Assembly (NCBI GenBank): GCA_946481065.1
Contig: CAMLMA010000002.1
Span: 1-38,946 of the forward strand
DNA: 38,946 bases
From: an uncultured Nitrosomonadales bacterium
Lineage (GTDB): Bacteria > Pseudomonadota > Gammaproteobacteria > Burkholderiales > Methylophilaceae
Reading direction: 5' to 3'
Positions 24,028 through 33,166 of this stretch are shown here, one piece after another. Numbering within the stretch: the stretch's first letter is position 1; each line of letters begins with the position of its first letter. Made by a program: the position numbers and the translations under genes. The notes beneath the pieces were generated by a model. It was given only the letters and a program-made list of their open reading frames with translations. It made no database searches and was not told where the DNA came from.

Positions 24028-24405
24028 ATGAAGGCGCAGATCAGGCAGGCAGACCCCGAACGGGAATTCTTCACGCCCGAGCGATGCTATATCCTGGAGT
24101 TGTCGAACACACCTGAGGACGCCGGGCTATCGATCGCCCGGGCACGCGTGCTGCCCGGAGTGAGTACACGCTGGCACCGGGTGATCGACACCGCCGAGCG
24201 TTACGTGATCCTAGAAGGGCATGGTCAGGTCGAGGTCAAAGGGCTAGGTTCGCAGACCGTGATGCCCGGCGATGTCGTCATCATCCCCGCTGGCTGTCCG
24301 CAACGCATCACCAACCCGGGCGAGTCTGACCTGGTGTTCCTCGCACTCTGCACACCCCGCTTTCAGCAGGCCAATTATCAGGACATCGAAGATAGCTGCG
24401 CCTAG
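24028..24405 (+). CDS. Cupin-domain protein
   Basis: A 125-residue single-domain cupin. The first motif is spread over VSTRWHRVIDTAERYVILEGHGQVEV, with one His, a Glu and the usual Gly, and the second over PGDVVIIPAGCPQRITNPG, where the usual His before the final strand is replaced by Gln. Metal binding may therefore be incomplete. Such small cupins bind or isomerise small molecules. It sits 46 bases after the small secreted protein, but no clear shared function emerges. The enzyme activity is unknown. Confidence 0.85.
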   Translation: MKAQIRQADPEREFFTPERCYILELSNTPEDAGLSIARARVLPGVSTRWHRVIDTAERYVILEGHGQVEVKGLGSQTVMPGDVVIIPAGCPQRITNPGESDLVFLALCTPRFQQANYQDIEDSCA

Positions 24406-24473
24406 CCCCTCTCAGGCGACTTGCTGCAACCAGCCGGATCGCGCCGCCGACTGAAAACCCCTATCATGGCGAC

Positions 24474-25334
24474 ATGAAACCCCCAAAACGACTCCAGGCA
24501 TTGATCGAGGACGGGTTGATCGATGAGGTCAGCCGCCAGCTCATGAGCGGCAAGGAAGCCACCGTATACGTTGTGCGCTGTGGCGACGAAGTCCGTTGCG
24601 CCAAGGTCTACAAGGAAGCCAACCAGCGCAGCTTCCGCCAGAACGTGGATTACACCGAGGGCCGCAAGACCAAGAACAGCCGGCAGGCGCGTGCCATGCA
24701 GAAGGGCTCCCGCTATGGGCGCGAGGTCCAGGAACAAGCCTGGCAGAGCGCCGAGGTCGATGCACTCTACCGATTGGCGTCAGCAGGCGTTCGGGTACCG
24801 CAACCCTACAATTTCTATGAGGGCGTGCTCTTGATGGAACTGGTCACGGACGTTGACGGCCATGCGGCACCCAGGCTCAACGACGTCGAGCTCAGCCCGG
24901 AAGAAGCCCGCAAGCATCACGCGACGCTGATCACCGAAGTCGTACGCATGCTTTGCGCCGGCATCATCCACGGCGATCTGTCGGAATTCAATATCCTGCT
25001 TGGCAGCGAAGGCCCGGTGATCATCGACCTGCCTCAGGCGGTCGATGCTGCCGGCAACAACCAAGCGCAGGCCTTGTTAGAACGCGACATCGACAACCTG
25101 AGTCATTATTTTGGCCGATTCGCGCCGGAGCTGCGCAGTTCGCAATACGGCAAGGAGATCTGGTCACTGTACACGCATGGCGCCCTCACGCCAGACACCC
25201 TCCTTACTGGCCATTTCAGCGAGAATAGCGCGCCGGTCGACCTCAAGACCGTCATGCGGGTCATCAATGATGTGAAGAAGGAAGAAGAAGCACGTATCCG
25301 GCGTCTCGCCGAATCACAGAACGACGAGCGCTGA
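24474..25334 (+). CDS. RIO1-type protein kinase / ATPase
   Basis: A 286-residue protein of the RIO family. It has a GKEATVYVVRCGDE nucleotide loop, a Lys in RCAKVYKEA, the hinge-like LLMELVTDVDG, the catalytic loop HGDLSEFNILL and the metal-binding segment VIIDLPQAVD. All key residues are present, so it is probably an active kinase or ATPase. In eukaryotes RIO proteins act in small-subunit ribosome maturation; the bacterial role is poorly defined. It ends seven bases before the convergent radC stop. Confidence 0.92.
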   Translation: MKPPKRLQALIEDGLIDEVSRQLMSGKEATVYVVRCGDEVRCAKVYKEANQRSFRQNVDYTEGRKTKNSRQARAMQKGSRYGREVQEQAWQSAEVDALYRLASAGVRVPQPYNFYEGVLLMELVTDVDGHAAPRLNDVELSPEEARKHHATLITEVVRMLCAGIIHGDLSEFNILLGSEGPVIIDLPQAVDAAGNNQAQALLERDIDNLSHYFGRFAPELRSSQYGKEIWSLYTHGALTPDTLLTGHFSENSAPVDLKTVMRVINDVKKEEEARIRRLAESQNDER

Positions 25335-25341
25335 AGGCGCG

Positions 25342-26016
25342 TCAAAGCAAGCCCTGTTCGGCGAACGAGAGACTGGTGTTGCCGGCGATGACGATATGAT
25401 CGAGCGTGCGGATGTCGACCAGCGCCAAGGCCTGTTTCAAGGCATCCGTCAGCAGTTCGTCGGCGCGACTTTGCTGGGCAACGCCAGAGGGATGGTTATG
25501 GGCGAAGATCACCGATGCCGCGTTGTGATGCAGCGCACGCTTGACGATCTCGCGCGGATAAACGCTGGTCTGGGTGAGGGTCCCGCTGAACATCTCTTCC
25601 TGCGCGACGACCCGGTTCTGGGCGTCGAGGAACAATACGATGAACACCTCACGCTTCATCTGACCCAGGCGCAAGCATAAGTAATCCCGAACCTGCTTCG
25701 GCGAGCCTAGCACGTCGCTTTCACGCATCTGCTCCGCGAGGGCGCGCCGGCTCATTTCAAAGATTGCCTGCAGTTGCGCGTACTTGCTGACGCCCATGCC
25801 ATGTACCGCGCCGATCTCTGACGGGCTTGCGGCAAAGATGCCGTTGAGGCTACCAAAGCGCGTGAGCAGGTCGCGCGCCAGATCGACCGCGCTTTTGCCG
25901 GTGACGCCGACACGCAGGAAGATCGCTAGCAACTCAGCATCCGACAATATCCCTGCACCGTGCTGCAGCAGTTTCTCGCGCGGCCGCTCGCTTGCTGGCC
26001 AATCGGTAATCGCCAC
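25342..26016 (-). CDS. radC: RadC-family JAB/MPN-domain protein
   Basis: The product has 224 residues. An N-terminal helix-hairpin-helix part ([28 protein letters not shown]) precedes a JAB/MPN domain with the metal motif [14 protein letters not shown] and an upstream Glu. I prefer the GTG at 26016, which yields [17 protein letters not shown], the usual RadC beginning, preceded by AAAGGGGAG. An ATG at 26031 would add five residues that overlap that ribosome site. RadC was named for DNA repair, but its real activity is unsettled. It is divergent from coaBC with about 50 bases between them. Confidence 0.93.
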   Translation of the reverse strand: MAITDWPASERPREKLLQHGAGILSDAELLAIFLRVGVTGKSAVDLARDLLTRFGSLNGIFAASPSEIGAVHGMGVSKYAQLQAIFEMSRRALAEQMRESDVLGSPKQVRDYLCLRLGQMKREVFIVLFLDAQNRVVAQEEMFSGTLTQTSVYPREIVKRALHHNAASVIFAHNHPSGVAQQSRADELLTDALKQALALVDIRTLDHIVIAGNTSLSFAEQGLL

Positions 26017-26065
26017 GCTCTCCCCTTTCATATAAAATTGAATCTATTGATGATTTTCCAAGATT

Positions 26066-27256
26066 ATGGCTCACCCCTCCATTAAAAAGCTGCTATTAGG
26101 TGTCACAGGTGGCATCGCCGCCTACAAATCGGCAGAACTGGTGCGCCTGCTGGTCAAGCAAGGCATCGACGTCCAAGTCGTCATGACAGCGGCCGCGCAG
26201 CACTTCATCACCCCAGTGACCATGCAAGCGCTCTCCGGCAAGCGCGTATTCACCGACATGTGGGATGCGAGTATCGCCAACGGCATGCCGCATATCGAAT
26301 TATCACGCGAGGCAGACGCTATCCTCATTGCCCCGGCGAGCGCCGATTTCATGGCCAAGCTGGTGCATGGCGGGGCAGACGATCTGCTCTCGACCCTGTG
26401 CTTGGCGCGTGAATGTCCACTCATGGTGGCACCAGCGATGAACCGGCAAATGTGGGAGAACCCGGCGACGCAGCGCAATATCGCTCAACTCAGGCAGGAC
26501 GGCGTGCACGTGCTGGGCCCTGACAGCGGCGATCAAGCCTGTGGCGAGACCGGCATGGGTCGCATGCTGGAACCGCATCAGTTGCTCGACATGATCGCGA
26601 TCGCACTACAGCCCAAGATTCTGGCAGGGCAACGTGTCCTCATCACCGCCGGCCCGACGCTGGAGATGATCGACCCGGTGCGTGCCATCACCAACCTCAG
26701 CTCCGGCAAGATGGGCTACAGCATCGCCCAGGCCGCCTGGGAGGCTGGCGCCGAAGTCACCCTGGTCAGCGGGCCGACCGCGCTCGCGCCGCCTGCCGGC
26801 GTCTCTGTCGTGCCGGTATCCAGCGCGCAGCAGATGCATGACGCTGTCATGACACGCGCATCCGGCTGCGATATCTTCATCAGCGTGGCCGCTGTGGCGG
26901 ATTACCGGCCTGCCGCCCCCAGCCCGGAAAAGCACAAGAAAAGTGAGCACGCACTGTCGCTGGAGCTGCTGCCCAACGAGGATATCCTCGCCAAGGTCGC
27001 AAGCCTGCCACAACCTCCGTTCTGTGTCGGCTTCGCCGCCGAAAGCAAAGATCTGATCGCCTATGCGAGCGAGAAACGCCTGCGCAAGAAGCTGCCATTG
27101 ATCGTCGCCAATCTGGTACAGGAAAGCATGGGGGGCGACACCGCCACGCTAACGCTGATCGACGAGGATGGCAGCCGCCCGCTGCCCCCGGCCAGCAAAC
27201 CCGAACTGGCGCACATGCTGCTGCAACATGTGGCGGGCATGCTGAAGAAAGCCTGA
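26066..27256 (+). CDS. coaBC: Bifunctional phosphopantothenoylcysteine decarboxylase / phosphopantothenate-cysteine ligase
   Basis: A 396-residue fusion catalyses two consecutive steps of coenzyme A synthesis. The N-terminal flavoprotein (about 1-185) begins [19 protein letters not shown] and has the family motif [15 protein letters not shown]. The C-terminal ligase (about 190-396) begins [17 protein letters not shown] and continues [16 protein letters not shown]. The length matches the family (about 400). The ATG at 26066 lacks a strong Shine-Dalgarno. It is followed 62 bases later by dut, the order seen in many proteobacteria. Confidence 0.97.
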   Translation: MAHPSIKKLLLGVTGGIAAYKSAELVRLLVKQGIDVQVVMTAAAQHFITPVTMQALSGKRVFTDMWDASIANGMPHIELSREADAILIAPASADFMAKLVHGGADDLLSTLCLARECPLMVAPAMNRQMWENPATQRNIAQLRQDGVHVLGPDSGDQACGETGMGRMLEPHQLLDMIAIALQPKILAGQRVLITAGPTLEMIDPVRAITNLSSGKMGYSIAQAAWEAGAEVTLVSGPTALAPPAGVSVVPVSSAQQMHDAVMTRASGCDIFISVAAVADYRPAAPSPEKHKKSEHALSLELLPNEDILAKVASLPQPPFCVGFAAESKDLIAYASEKRLRKKLPLIVANLVQESMGGDTATLTLIDEDGSRPLPPASKPELAHMLLQHVAGMLKKA

Positions 27257-27318
27257 ACTGCATCAGAAGCGGCCATCCTGGCCATGACATCGATCCACTT
27301 GATATTGAAAGCACCGAC

Positions 27319-27771
27319 ATGAGCCTCAACGTTGACTTGAAGATCCTCGACGCACGATTGCACAACATGATGCCGGCCTATGCTACGCCGGGTTCCGCCG
27401 GCCTGGACCTTCGCGCCTGTATCGAACATACGCAGACACTGCATCCCGGCGAGACCACCATGATCCCGACCGGCATGGCGATCCACCTCAGCGACCCGGG
27501 TTATGCCGCCATGATCCTGCCGCGCTCGGGCCTGGGCCACAAGCACGGCATCGTGCTCGGCAACCTGGTCGGACTGATCGATTCCGATTACCAGGGACAA
27601 CTGCTGGTCTCCTGCTGGAACCGCGGCAAGGAGTCCTTCATCCTCAATCCGCTGGAACGCATCGCCCAGCTGGTGATCGTCCCCGTGGTGCAGGCCAGTT
27701 TCAATGTGGTCGACGAGTTCGTTGCCAGCGAGCGCGGCGAAGGCGGTTTCGGCAGCACCGGTAAACATTAG
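27319..27771 (+). CDS. dut: Deoxyuridine 5'-triphosphate nucleotidohydrolase (dUTPase)
   Basis: A 150-residue homotrimeric enzyme hydrolyses dUTP to dUMP and pyrophosphate, keeping uracil out of DNA. The five dUTPase motifs are visible: AGLDLRAC (1), [11 protein letters not shown] (2), [13 protein letters not shown] (3), [13 protein letters not shown] (4) and the C-terminal GEGGFGSTG (5). The length equals the E. coli enzyme within one residue. It follows coaBC in a likely two-gene unit and precedes the rpmB promoter. Confidence 0.97.
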   Translation: MSLNVDLKILDARLHNMMPAYATPGSAGLDLRACIEHTQTLHPGETTMIPTGMAIHLSDPGYAAMILPRSGLGHKHGIVLGNLVGLIDSDYQGQLLVSCWNRGKESFILNPLERIAQLVIVPVVQASFNVVDEFVASERGEGGFGSTGKH

Positions 27772-27788
27772 CTAAATCTTGATTTGAC

Positions 27789-27818
27789 TTGAAAAGGCTC
27801 GCGTTTTCATGGTATAAA
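27789..27818 (+). promoter_or_regulatory. Sigma-70 promoter of rpmB-rpmG
   Basis: TTGAAA (27789-27794) and TATAAA (27813-27818) are separated by 18 bases and lie 30 bases before the rpmB start. A TTGACT just upstream is spaced too far from the -10. High-level expression is expected for ribosomal proteins. Confidence 0.7.
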
Positions 27819-27847
27819 TGCGGTCTTTTCGAATTTCGGAGTCCGCC

Positions 27848-28084
27848 ATGGCACGCGTATGTCAGGTAACCGGCAAAAAGCCGATGGTTGGGAATAACGT
27901 ATCCCACGCTAACAACAAGACCAAGCGTCGTTTCCTGCCCAATTTGCAGAATCGCAAATTCTGGGTCGAGAGCGAAAACCGCTGGGTCAGCTTGCGTATC
28001 ACTAACGCTGCGCTGCGCACGATCGACAAGAACGGTATCGATGCCGTTCTGGCTGACCTGCGTGCTGCCGGCGAGAAGATCTAA
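27848..28084 (+). CDS. rpmB: 50S ribosomal protein L28
   Basis: A 78-residue protein starts at the ATG at 27848 ([20 protein letters not shown]), the standard L28 beginning and the same length as in E. coli. It contains the [12 protein letters not shown] and [14 protein letters not shown] segments. An in-frame upstream start would add ten atypical residues. It is co-transcribed with rpmG, 12 bases downstream. Confidence 0.97.
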   Translation: MARVCQVTGKKPMVGNNVSHANNKTKRRFLPNLQNRKFWVESENRWVSLRITNAALRTIDKNGIDAVLADLRAAGEKI

Positions 28085-28096
28085 GGAATAACGATC

Positions 28097-28252
28097 ATGC
28101 GTGAAAAAATCAAACTCGAGTCCAGCGCCGGTACCGGTCACTTCTACACCACGACCAAGAACAAGCGCACCATGCCAGAGAAGATGGAGATCAAGAAGTT
28201 CGATCCAGTCGCCCGCAAGCATGTGATGTACAAGGAAACCAAGCTGAAGTAA
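28097..28252 (+). CDS. rpmG: 50S ribosomal protein L33
   Basis: A 51-residue protein begins [20 protein letters not shown] and ends [10 protein letters not shown], the non-zinc form of L33 with no CxxC pairs. AAGGAA lies eight bases before the ATG. It is the second gene of the rpmBG unit, and a strong terminator follows 23 bases after the stop. Confidence 0.97.
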   Translation: MREKIKLESSAGTGHFYTTTKNKRTMPEKMEIKKFDPVARKHVMYKETKLK

Positions 28253-28269
28253 TCGCAGCTTGTTCCAAT

Positions 28270-28297
28270 AAAAAAGCCCGCGTTCGCGGGCTTTTTT
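28270..28297 (+). terminator. Intrinsic terminator after rpmG
   Basis: GCCCGC (28276-28281), loop GTTC, GCGGGC (28286-28291), then six T; six A precede the stem. It ends the rpmBG transcript and may also stop the convergent desaturase transcript. The following ~58 bases (28298-28355) show nothing else. Confidence 0.93.
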
Positions 28298-28355
28298 ATT
28301 GCTTCGACCCACGGCGCCATGCGCGCGCCACGGGTTAGGCACCCTATGGCGGGTT

Positions 28356-29540
28356 CTATGCCATGCGGTAACAGCGTAGACGGTAGGAGAAGTCCTCCAG
28401 AGCCTGGATACCGCTCGCTTCCGCACGATGGCACCAGTCTTCCAGATGCTTCAACAACTGTTCCTGTGTCACCGCAGAACGCTGCCAGATCGCACTCAGG
28501 TCCTGCTTCAGCTGATACAGGGTTTGCAGTCTCGTACTGTGTTGCAGCGCCTGCTGCAAGGCAGCCTTTTCCTGTTCGTGCAGGTGCGCCGCATCGAGAT
28601 GCAACCAGTGACGGATACGCTCCATGGTCACGGATTCCTGACCATGGTGCTGGTAAGCCGCATGGATCTTGTGGATCTCTTCCTTGTAGACCTTCTTCAA
28701 CAATCTACCGTACTTGCCCATCACGTCGAAACGATGCGTGATCACAGCCTGCAGGGTATCGAGGTCGCAGCGGGTCTTGGCCCAGTCGAACCGGATACGG
28801 GGCGCGACCTTCTTCACCTTGGCGAGACCAGCGGCCTGCATGGTGCGGATATACAGCCAGCCGATATCGAACTCGTACCATTTGCTGGAGAGCCGCGCGG
28901 AACTGGCATAGGAGTGATGATTGTTGTGCAATTCTTCGCCGCCGATGAGGATACCCCAAGGCAGGATATTGGTACTGGCATCATCCGCCGCATAGTTACG
29001 ATAGCCCCAGTAGTGTCCGATACCATTGATGATGCCGGCGGCAGTGATGGGGATCCAGGCCATCTGCACGGCCCAGATCGTTAGCCCGATGGGGCCGAAC
29101 AAGCCGATGTCGATCGCCATCATCAGGTAGATGCCCAAGCCGTTACGACGGGTGTAGACATGACGCTCCAGCCAGTCATCCGGCGTGCCACTGCCGAACT
29201 TGTCCATGGTCTCCTGCTTGCCGGCTTCAGAGCGGTATAGCTCGGCGCCTTCACGGAGGACTTTTGCGATGCCGAGCACTTGCGGGCTATGCGGATCTTC
29301 TGCAGTCTCGCAACGCGCATGATGCTTGCGGTGGATAGCTGCCCACTCCTTGGTGACCATACCCGTCGTCAGCCAGAGCCAGAAACGGAAGAAATGACTC
29401 ACTGCCGGATGCAGATCGAGTGCACGGTGCGCCTGGCAACGATGCAGGTAAATGGTCACTGCGGCGATCGTGACATGAGTCAGGCCAAGTGCCACCAATA
29501 CATAGCCCCACCAGGGAAGTGTGATCCACCAGAATTCCAT
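28356..29540 (-). CDS. Membrane fatty acid (acyl-lipid or acyl-CoA) desaturase
   Basis: This 394-residue integral-membrane di-iron enzyme introduces a double bond into fatty acyl chains. Three histidine boxes are present: HRCQAH (33-38), HRKHH (70-74) and HNNHH (near 205), in the order and spacing of delta-9 type desaturases. Helices surround the boxes. The ~150-residue C-terminal part is helical and charged and longer than the core needs. The ATG at 29540 has GGAG five bases upstream; a TTG at 29543 precedes it in frame. It is convergent with rpmBG and 25 bases after the mscS-like gene on the same strand. Confidence 0.93.
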   Translation of the reverse strand: MEFWWITLPWWGYVLVALGLTHVTIAAVTIYLHRCQAHRALDLHPAVSHFFRFWLWLTTGMVTKEWAAIHRKHHARCETAEDPHSPQVLGIAKVLREGAELYRSEAGKQETMDKFGSGTPDDWLERHVYTRRNGLGIYLMMAIDIGLFGPIGLTIWAVQMAWIPITAAGIINGIGHYWGYRNYAADDASTNILPWGILIGGEELHNNHHSYASSARLSSKWYEFDIGWLYIRTMQAAGLAKVKKVAPRIRFDWAKTRCDLDTLQAVITHRFDVMGKYGRLLKKVYKEEIHKIHAAYQHHGQESVTMERIRHWLHLDAAHLHEQEKAALQQALQHSTRLQTLYQLKQDLSAIWQRSAVTQEQLLKHLEDWCHRAEASGIQALEDFSYRLRCYRMA

Positions 29541-29565
29541 CAATACTCCAAGTTGTTTGCTTGAC

Positions 29566-30870
29566 TCAATCTATACCTTTTCCCGACTGATCGCCACTAC
29601 TGGTATGCACGGTGCCCAGGATACGGATCTCGCGCTGCGGGTAGGGGATCGAGATGCCGTTGGCCTGGAAGGCTTCCCAGATGTCGAGATAGATGGCTGA
29701 ACGCAGGCTCGCTGAACCCTCCTCCGGATCGGGGATCCAGATATTCAGGCTGAGATCGATACCGCTCTCGCCGAACGCCTCGACGCGCGCTTCCGGCTTG
29801 GGTTCGACCAACACTCGCGGTTGCTTGTCTGCAGCCTCGCACATGAGGCGCATCGCCAGCTTGAGCGGGCTCTCGTAACTGACCTGAACGAATAGCTGGA
29901 CGCGCGCCTTATGTTCGGCCAGTGAATGATTGATGACCGGGTTGGTGATCAGGTTCTCATTGGGGATGATGACCTGTGTCCCATCGAGTTTGCGCAGCAC
30001 CATGTAGCGCGAACGTAGGTCATCCACAACACCATAGTGGTTGTCGATGGTGATCACGTCTCCGATCTGCATCGATTTATCGGTCAGGATGATGAAACCG
30101 CTGACATAGTTGCTGGCGATCTTCTGCAGACCGAAGCCGAGACCTACACCCAAGGCCCCACCGAACACCGACAAGAGGGTAATGTCGAGCCCGACTGCCG
30201 ACAGGGCCATCAAGATGGCCGTGAATGATAGTGCGATACGCACGACCTTACTCAGGACCACGCGCATATTGATGCCGAGATGCTCGGAGCGCATCAGCTT
30301 GTTCTCAAGGATGCGGCTCAGCCACAAGGCGAAGAACAGGGTCACAAGGATCGTCAGTAGCGCCTGCAATACCTGCAGCAGGTTGACTGGGCTCTTACCG
30401 ATCCTGAAGCTGACATCTTCCAGCACCATCAGCACTTGCGGCAACAAACCGCTCAAGTGCAACGCGAGCAGAATCCAGACGGTGGTCGAGATCGCACTCT
30501 CCATGGTTTTGAGCCAGCCGCTGGGCGCGAAGATGAACCGCAAGGCATAAACCGCGAGCCGGATCACCGCCATGGCGATGAGCAGGATCGTCGCTAGCCG
30601 CAGCAAGCTCGTATGCTCCCAATAGCTCAGCAGCAGCTTGCCGACCGTGACGAACGCCAAGGTGGACAAGGGGAACAACACGCGATTGATGCCACCGATC
30701 GCCACCTTCCAGGTCTCCGGCGCGCGTCGCATGACATACGCGCGAAGCAAGCCATTGATAGACCATGCCAGCAGCAGGCTCGCAACCAGCATACCAATCT
30801 GCCAGGCGAACGCCGGAGTCGCGAGGTCGCCAAGGAATTCTTGCCACATCAGGTGCATCTCGGGATTCAT
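29566..30870 (-). CDS. MscS-family mechanosensitive ion channel
   Basis: A 434-residue inner-membrane protein with about five predicted helices. The C-terminal half carries the MscS pore helix (LDITLLSVFGGALGVGLGFG) and the following beta domain (LQKIASNYVSGFIIL, then GDVITIDNHYGVVDDLRSRY). Channels of this family open on membrane tension to release solutes on osmotic downshock. The size is that of the mid-length YbdG/YbiO-like members rather than the 286-residue MscS. Its ATG overlaps the mgtE stop in an ATGA, so the two are translationally coupled. Confidence 0.92.
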   Translation of the reverse strand: MNPEMHLMWQEFLGDLATPAFAWQIGMLVASLLLAWSINGLLRAYVMRRAPETWKVAIGGINRVLFPLSTLAFVTVGKLLLSYWEHTSLLRLATILLIAMAVIRLAVYALRFIFAPSGWLKTMESAISTTVWILLALHLSGLLPQVLMVLEDVSFRIGKSPVNLLQVLQALLTILVTLFFALWLSRILENKLMRSEHLGINMRVVLSKVVRIALSFTAILMALSAVGLDITLLSVFGGALGVGLGFGLQKIASNYVSGFIILTDKSMQIGDVITIDNHYGVVDDLRSRYMVLRKLDGTQVIIPNENLITNPVINHSLAEHKARVQLFVQVSYESPLKLAMRLMCEAADKQPRVLVEPKPEARVEAFGESGIDLSLNIWIPDPEEGSASLRSAIYLDIWEAFQANGISIPYPQREIRILGTVHTSSGDQSGKGID

Positions 30871-32303
30871 ATCAGGAAAATGGTGGCGAGACCAAGGAAG
30901 ATGAAGAAGCCGCCGCTATCGGTCATGGCAGTGATGAGTACGCTGGATCCGACTGCGGGGTCACGGCCGGAGCGATTCATGAGTAGCGGGATAAGGACAC
31001 CCATCACGGCGGAGAGCAGTAGGTTGAGGGTCATGGCGCTCATCATGACCACACCCAATGCCACGTTACCGTATAACCAGTAAGCGACCAGCCCCAGCAC
31101 GCTGCCCCAGATCAGCCCGTTCATCAGGCTCACGCCTAGTTCCTTCTTGAGCAGCGACTGCATATTGTGCGACGAGATCTGGCCTAGCGCCAGGCCACGT
31201 ACGATCATGGTGATGGTCTGGTTACCCGAGTTGCCGCCGATGCCGGCCACGATAGGCATCAACGCCGCCAATGCAACGATCTTCTCGATCGAGCCTTCAA
31301 AGAGTCCAATGACGCGCGACGCCACCAGTGCCGTAATGAGGTTGATGGCCAGCCACGACCAGCGGTTCTGCACCGACTTCCAGACCGAAGAGAACAGATC
31401 CTCCTCTTCGCGTAGACCGGCCATCGACAACATGTCACTTTCAGCTTCATCCCGGATGAAGTCCATGACCGCATCGACGGTGATACGTCCCACCAGCTTG
31501 TTGTTCTCGTCGACGACGGGCGCAGTCACGAGGTCATAACGCTCAAAGGCCTTGGCCGCTTCGTCGGCCTTGTCTTCCGGATGGAAAACGACTGCGTCAC
31601 CGGCCATGATCTCCGCCACGCCCAGGTCCAGATCGCTGACGACCAGCCGCTTCAGGGGTAGTACGCCACGCAGGATGTCATGACGGTCGACCACGAACAG
31701 CTTGTCGGTGTGATCCGGCAGGCTGCCGATCCGGCGCAGGTAACGCAACGCCACTTCGAGACTGATGTCTTCGCGGATGGTGACGATATCGAAGTCCATG
31801 AGTGCGCCGACAGCATCTTCAGGATAGGCCAATGCGGATTGCAGGCGCTCTCGGTTCTGGATATCCAGGCTGTCCAGCAAATCCTGGAGCACGTCCTTTG
31901 GCAAGTCAGGCGCCAGGTCGGCCAGTTCGTCGGTATCGAGCTGTTCGGCGGCAGCCAGTAGTTCGTCCGAATCCATGTCGGCGATAAGTGTCTGGCGGAC
32001 CGCATCGGAGACTTCAAGCAAGATCTCGCCGTCGCGCTCGGCCTTGACCATATCCCAGACATCAAGCCGCTGCTCGAGCGGCAAGGCCTCAAGGATGTAG
32101 GCGACGTCGGCCGGGTGCAGCGCATCCAGCTTGTTGTGCAGCTCAGCGAGGTTCTGTTTGTGAACGAGGGATTCGACAAGTTCGTGCTTGGGCATATCCT
32201 GCTTGTGCACGAGGCCTTCGACCAGCCTGTGCTTGTTGAGCAGGGTGATCACCTGTTGCAGGCTCTCTTGTAAGCTTTCTTTTGATTCTTGAATTTCAGC
32301 CAT
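30867..32303 (-). CDS. mgtE: Magnesium transporter MgtE
   Basis: A 478-residue Mg2+ channel. It has an N-terminal helical superhelix domain (about 50-160; LDALHPADVAYILEALPLEQ), a pair of CBS domains (about 165-290) that sense cytoplasmic Mg2+, and five C-terminal helices with the signature VAGIGGNSGNQTITMIVRGLALG. The N-terminal 45 residues contain a 15-residue tandem duplication (KHRLVEGLVHKQ and KHELVESLVHKQ). It overlaps the mscS-like gene by four bases. It is divergent from the thioredoxin-fold gene. Confidence 0.95.
   Translation of the reverse strand: MAEIQESKESLQESLQQVITLLNKHRLVEGLVHKQDMPKHELVESLVHKQNLAELHNKLDALHPADVAYILEALPLEQRLDVWDMVKAERDGEILLEVSDAVRQTLIADMDSDELLAAAEQLDTDELADLAPDLPKDVLQDLLDSLDIQNRERLQSALAYPEDAVGALMDFDIVTIREDISLEVALRYLRRIGSLPDHTDKLFVVDRHDILRGVLPLKRLVVSDLDLGVAEIMAGDAVVFHPEDKADEAAKAFERYDLVTAPVVDENNKLVGRITVDAVMDFIRDEAESDMLSMAGLREEEDLFSSVWKSVQNRWSWLAINLITALVASRVIGLFEGSIEKIVALAALMPIVAGIGGNSGNQTITMIVRGLALGQISSHNMQSLLKKELGVSLMNGLIWGSVLGLVAYWLYGNVALGVVMMSAMTLNLLLSAVMGVLIPLLMNRSGRDPAVGSSVLITAMTDSGGFFIFLGLATIFLI
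32158..32234. repeat. 45-bp-period duplication inside the mgtE 5' coding region
   Basis: The 32-base segments at 32158-32189 and 32203-32234 share most positions (TTGTG-ACGAGG-TTCGAC-AG-GTGCTT). They encode two copies of a LVE-LVHKQ motif 15 residues apart. The period is a multiple of three, so the frame is kept. Confidence 0.7.
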
Positions 32304-32407
32304 TCGTCAGCCCGCAGAGAATTGAGTAAACTTGTTCTGGATTCAGCGCTTGCAACACCTGCTATTATGGTGTTTTTTATGCGCCACGAAAACGTTAACG
32401 TCGAATT

Positions 32408-32680
32408 TTGTTGCGCTCCCTTGCCCTCACCGGAAACACGCGCTTGGCTCTCCGACTCACTCTGTACAGCACCTCTGCCTGCCATCTTTGCGAACAGGCG
32501 GAGCAGCTTTTGGAAGCCTTGCCCCCAACGCTAGCCCGCTGGCAGACGATCGAGATCACCGAAGATGAGGCGTTGCTGGCAGACTATGGCACACGCATTC
32601 CGGTCGTCAGGCGCGAAGATACGCAGGCTGAACTTGGCTGGCCATTCGAGACAGCACAACTGCTGGCCTTCCTGGCGTAG
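32408..32680 (+). CDS. Glutaredoxin-like (DUF836-type) thioredoxin-fold protein
   Basis: The frame gives up to 90 residues. The thioredoxin-fold start LTLYSTSACHLCEQAEQLL has an intact CHLC redox pair, and TRIPVVRRED gives the cis-Pro loop. The fold fits the small glutaredoxin-like DUF836 family; a thiol-redox role is inferred. There is no ATG before the motif: candidate starts are TTG at 32408, 32411 or 32444, the last giving the usual short N-terminus, with a weak GGAAA upstream. It is divergent from mgtE and ends at a terminator shared with rplQ. Confidence 0.82.
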   Translation: MLRSLALTGNTRLALRLTLYSTSACHLCEQAEQLLEALPPTLARWQTIEITEDEALLADYGTRIPVVRREDTQAELGWPFETAQLLAFLA

Positions 32681-32694
32681 GCTAGCCATAAAAT

Positions 32695-32723
32695 AAAAAA
32701 GCCGGTCATCGACCGGCTTTTTT
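32695..32723. terminator. Bidirectional terminator between the thioredoxin-fold gene and rplQ
   Basis: GCCGGTC (32701-32707), loop ATC, GACCGGC (32711-32717), followed by six T and preceded by six A. It can end the + strand gene and also the alpha ribosomal operon, whose last gene rplQ stops at 32741 on the minus strand. Confidence 0.93.
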
Positions 32724-32740
32724 ATCAGGGCGACCTAGAC

Positions 32741-33133
32741 TTACTCGGTCACCACTTCTGCTTCAGTTGCCAGTTCAGGGCGATCGACCAACTCGACCAA
32801 AGCCATTGGCGCGTTGTCACCGACACGGAAACCGCATTTCAGGATACGCAGATAACCACCGTTGCGCGCCTGATACCGTGGGCCGAGTTCGTTGAACAGC
32901 TTGCCGACGATATCGCGGTCGCGCAGGCGGCTGAATGCAAGGCGACGATTTGCCAGCGTTGCACTCTTGCCCAGGGTGATCAAGGGTTCTGCTACACGAC
33001 GCAGTTCCTTTGCCTTTGGCAAAGTGGTCTTGATGATCTCGTGACGCAGCAGGGAAGTTGCCATATTACGCAACATCGCTTGGCGATGGCTGCTGGTACG
33101 GTTTAATTTACGATTGCTATTGCGATGACGCAT
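32741..33133 (-). CDS. rplQ: 50S ribosomal protein L17
   Basis: The 130-residue product begins [20 protein letters not shown], the typical L17 start, and continues with [19 protein letters not shown]. Its length fits the family (E. coli 127). It is the last gene of the alpha operon, 33 bases after rpoA and directly before the shared terminator. Confidence 0.97.
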   Translation of the reverse strand: MRHRNSNRKLNRTSSHRQAMLRNMATSLLRHEIIKTTLPKAKELRRVAEPLITLGKSATLANRRLAFSRLRDRDIVGKLFNELGPRYQARNGGYLRILKCGFRVGDNAPMALVELVDRPELATEAEVVTE

Positions 33134-33166
33134 AGTGATACCCTCACACCTTTGCAGGAATACTTA

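Noticed and set aside
32340..32385. TTGCAA and TATTAT as a promoter between mgtE and the thioredoxin-fold gene
   Set aside because: The two elements are only seven bases apart and no acceptable -35 lies 16-18 bases before TATTAT.
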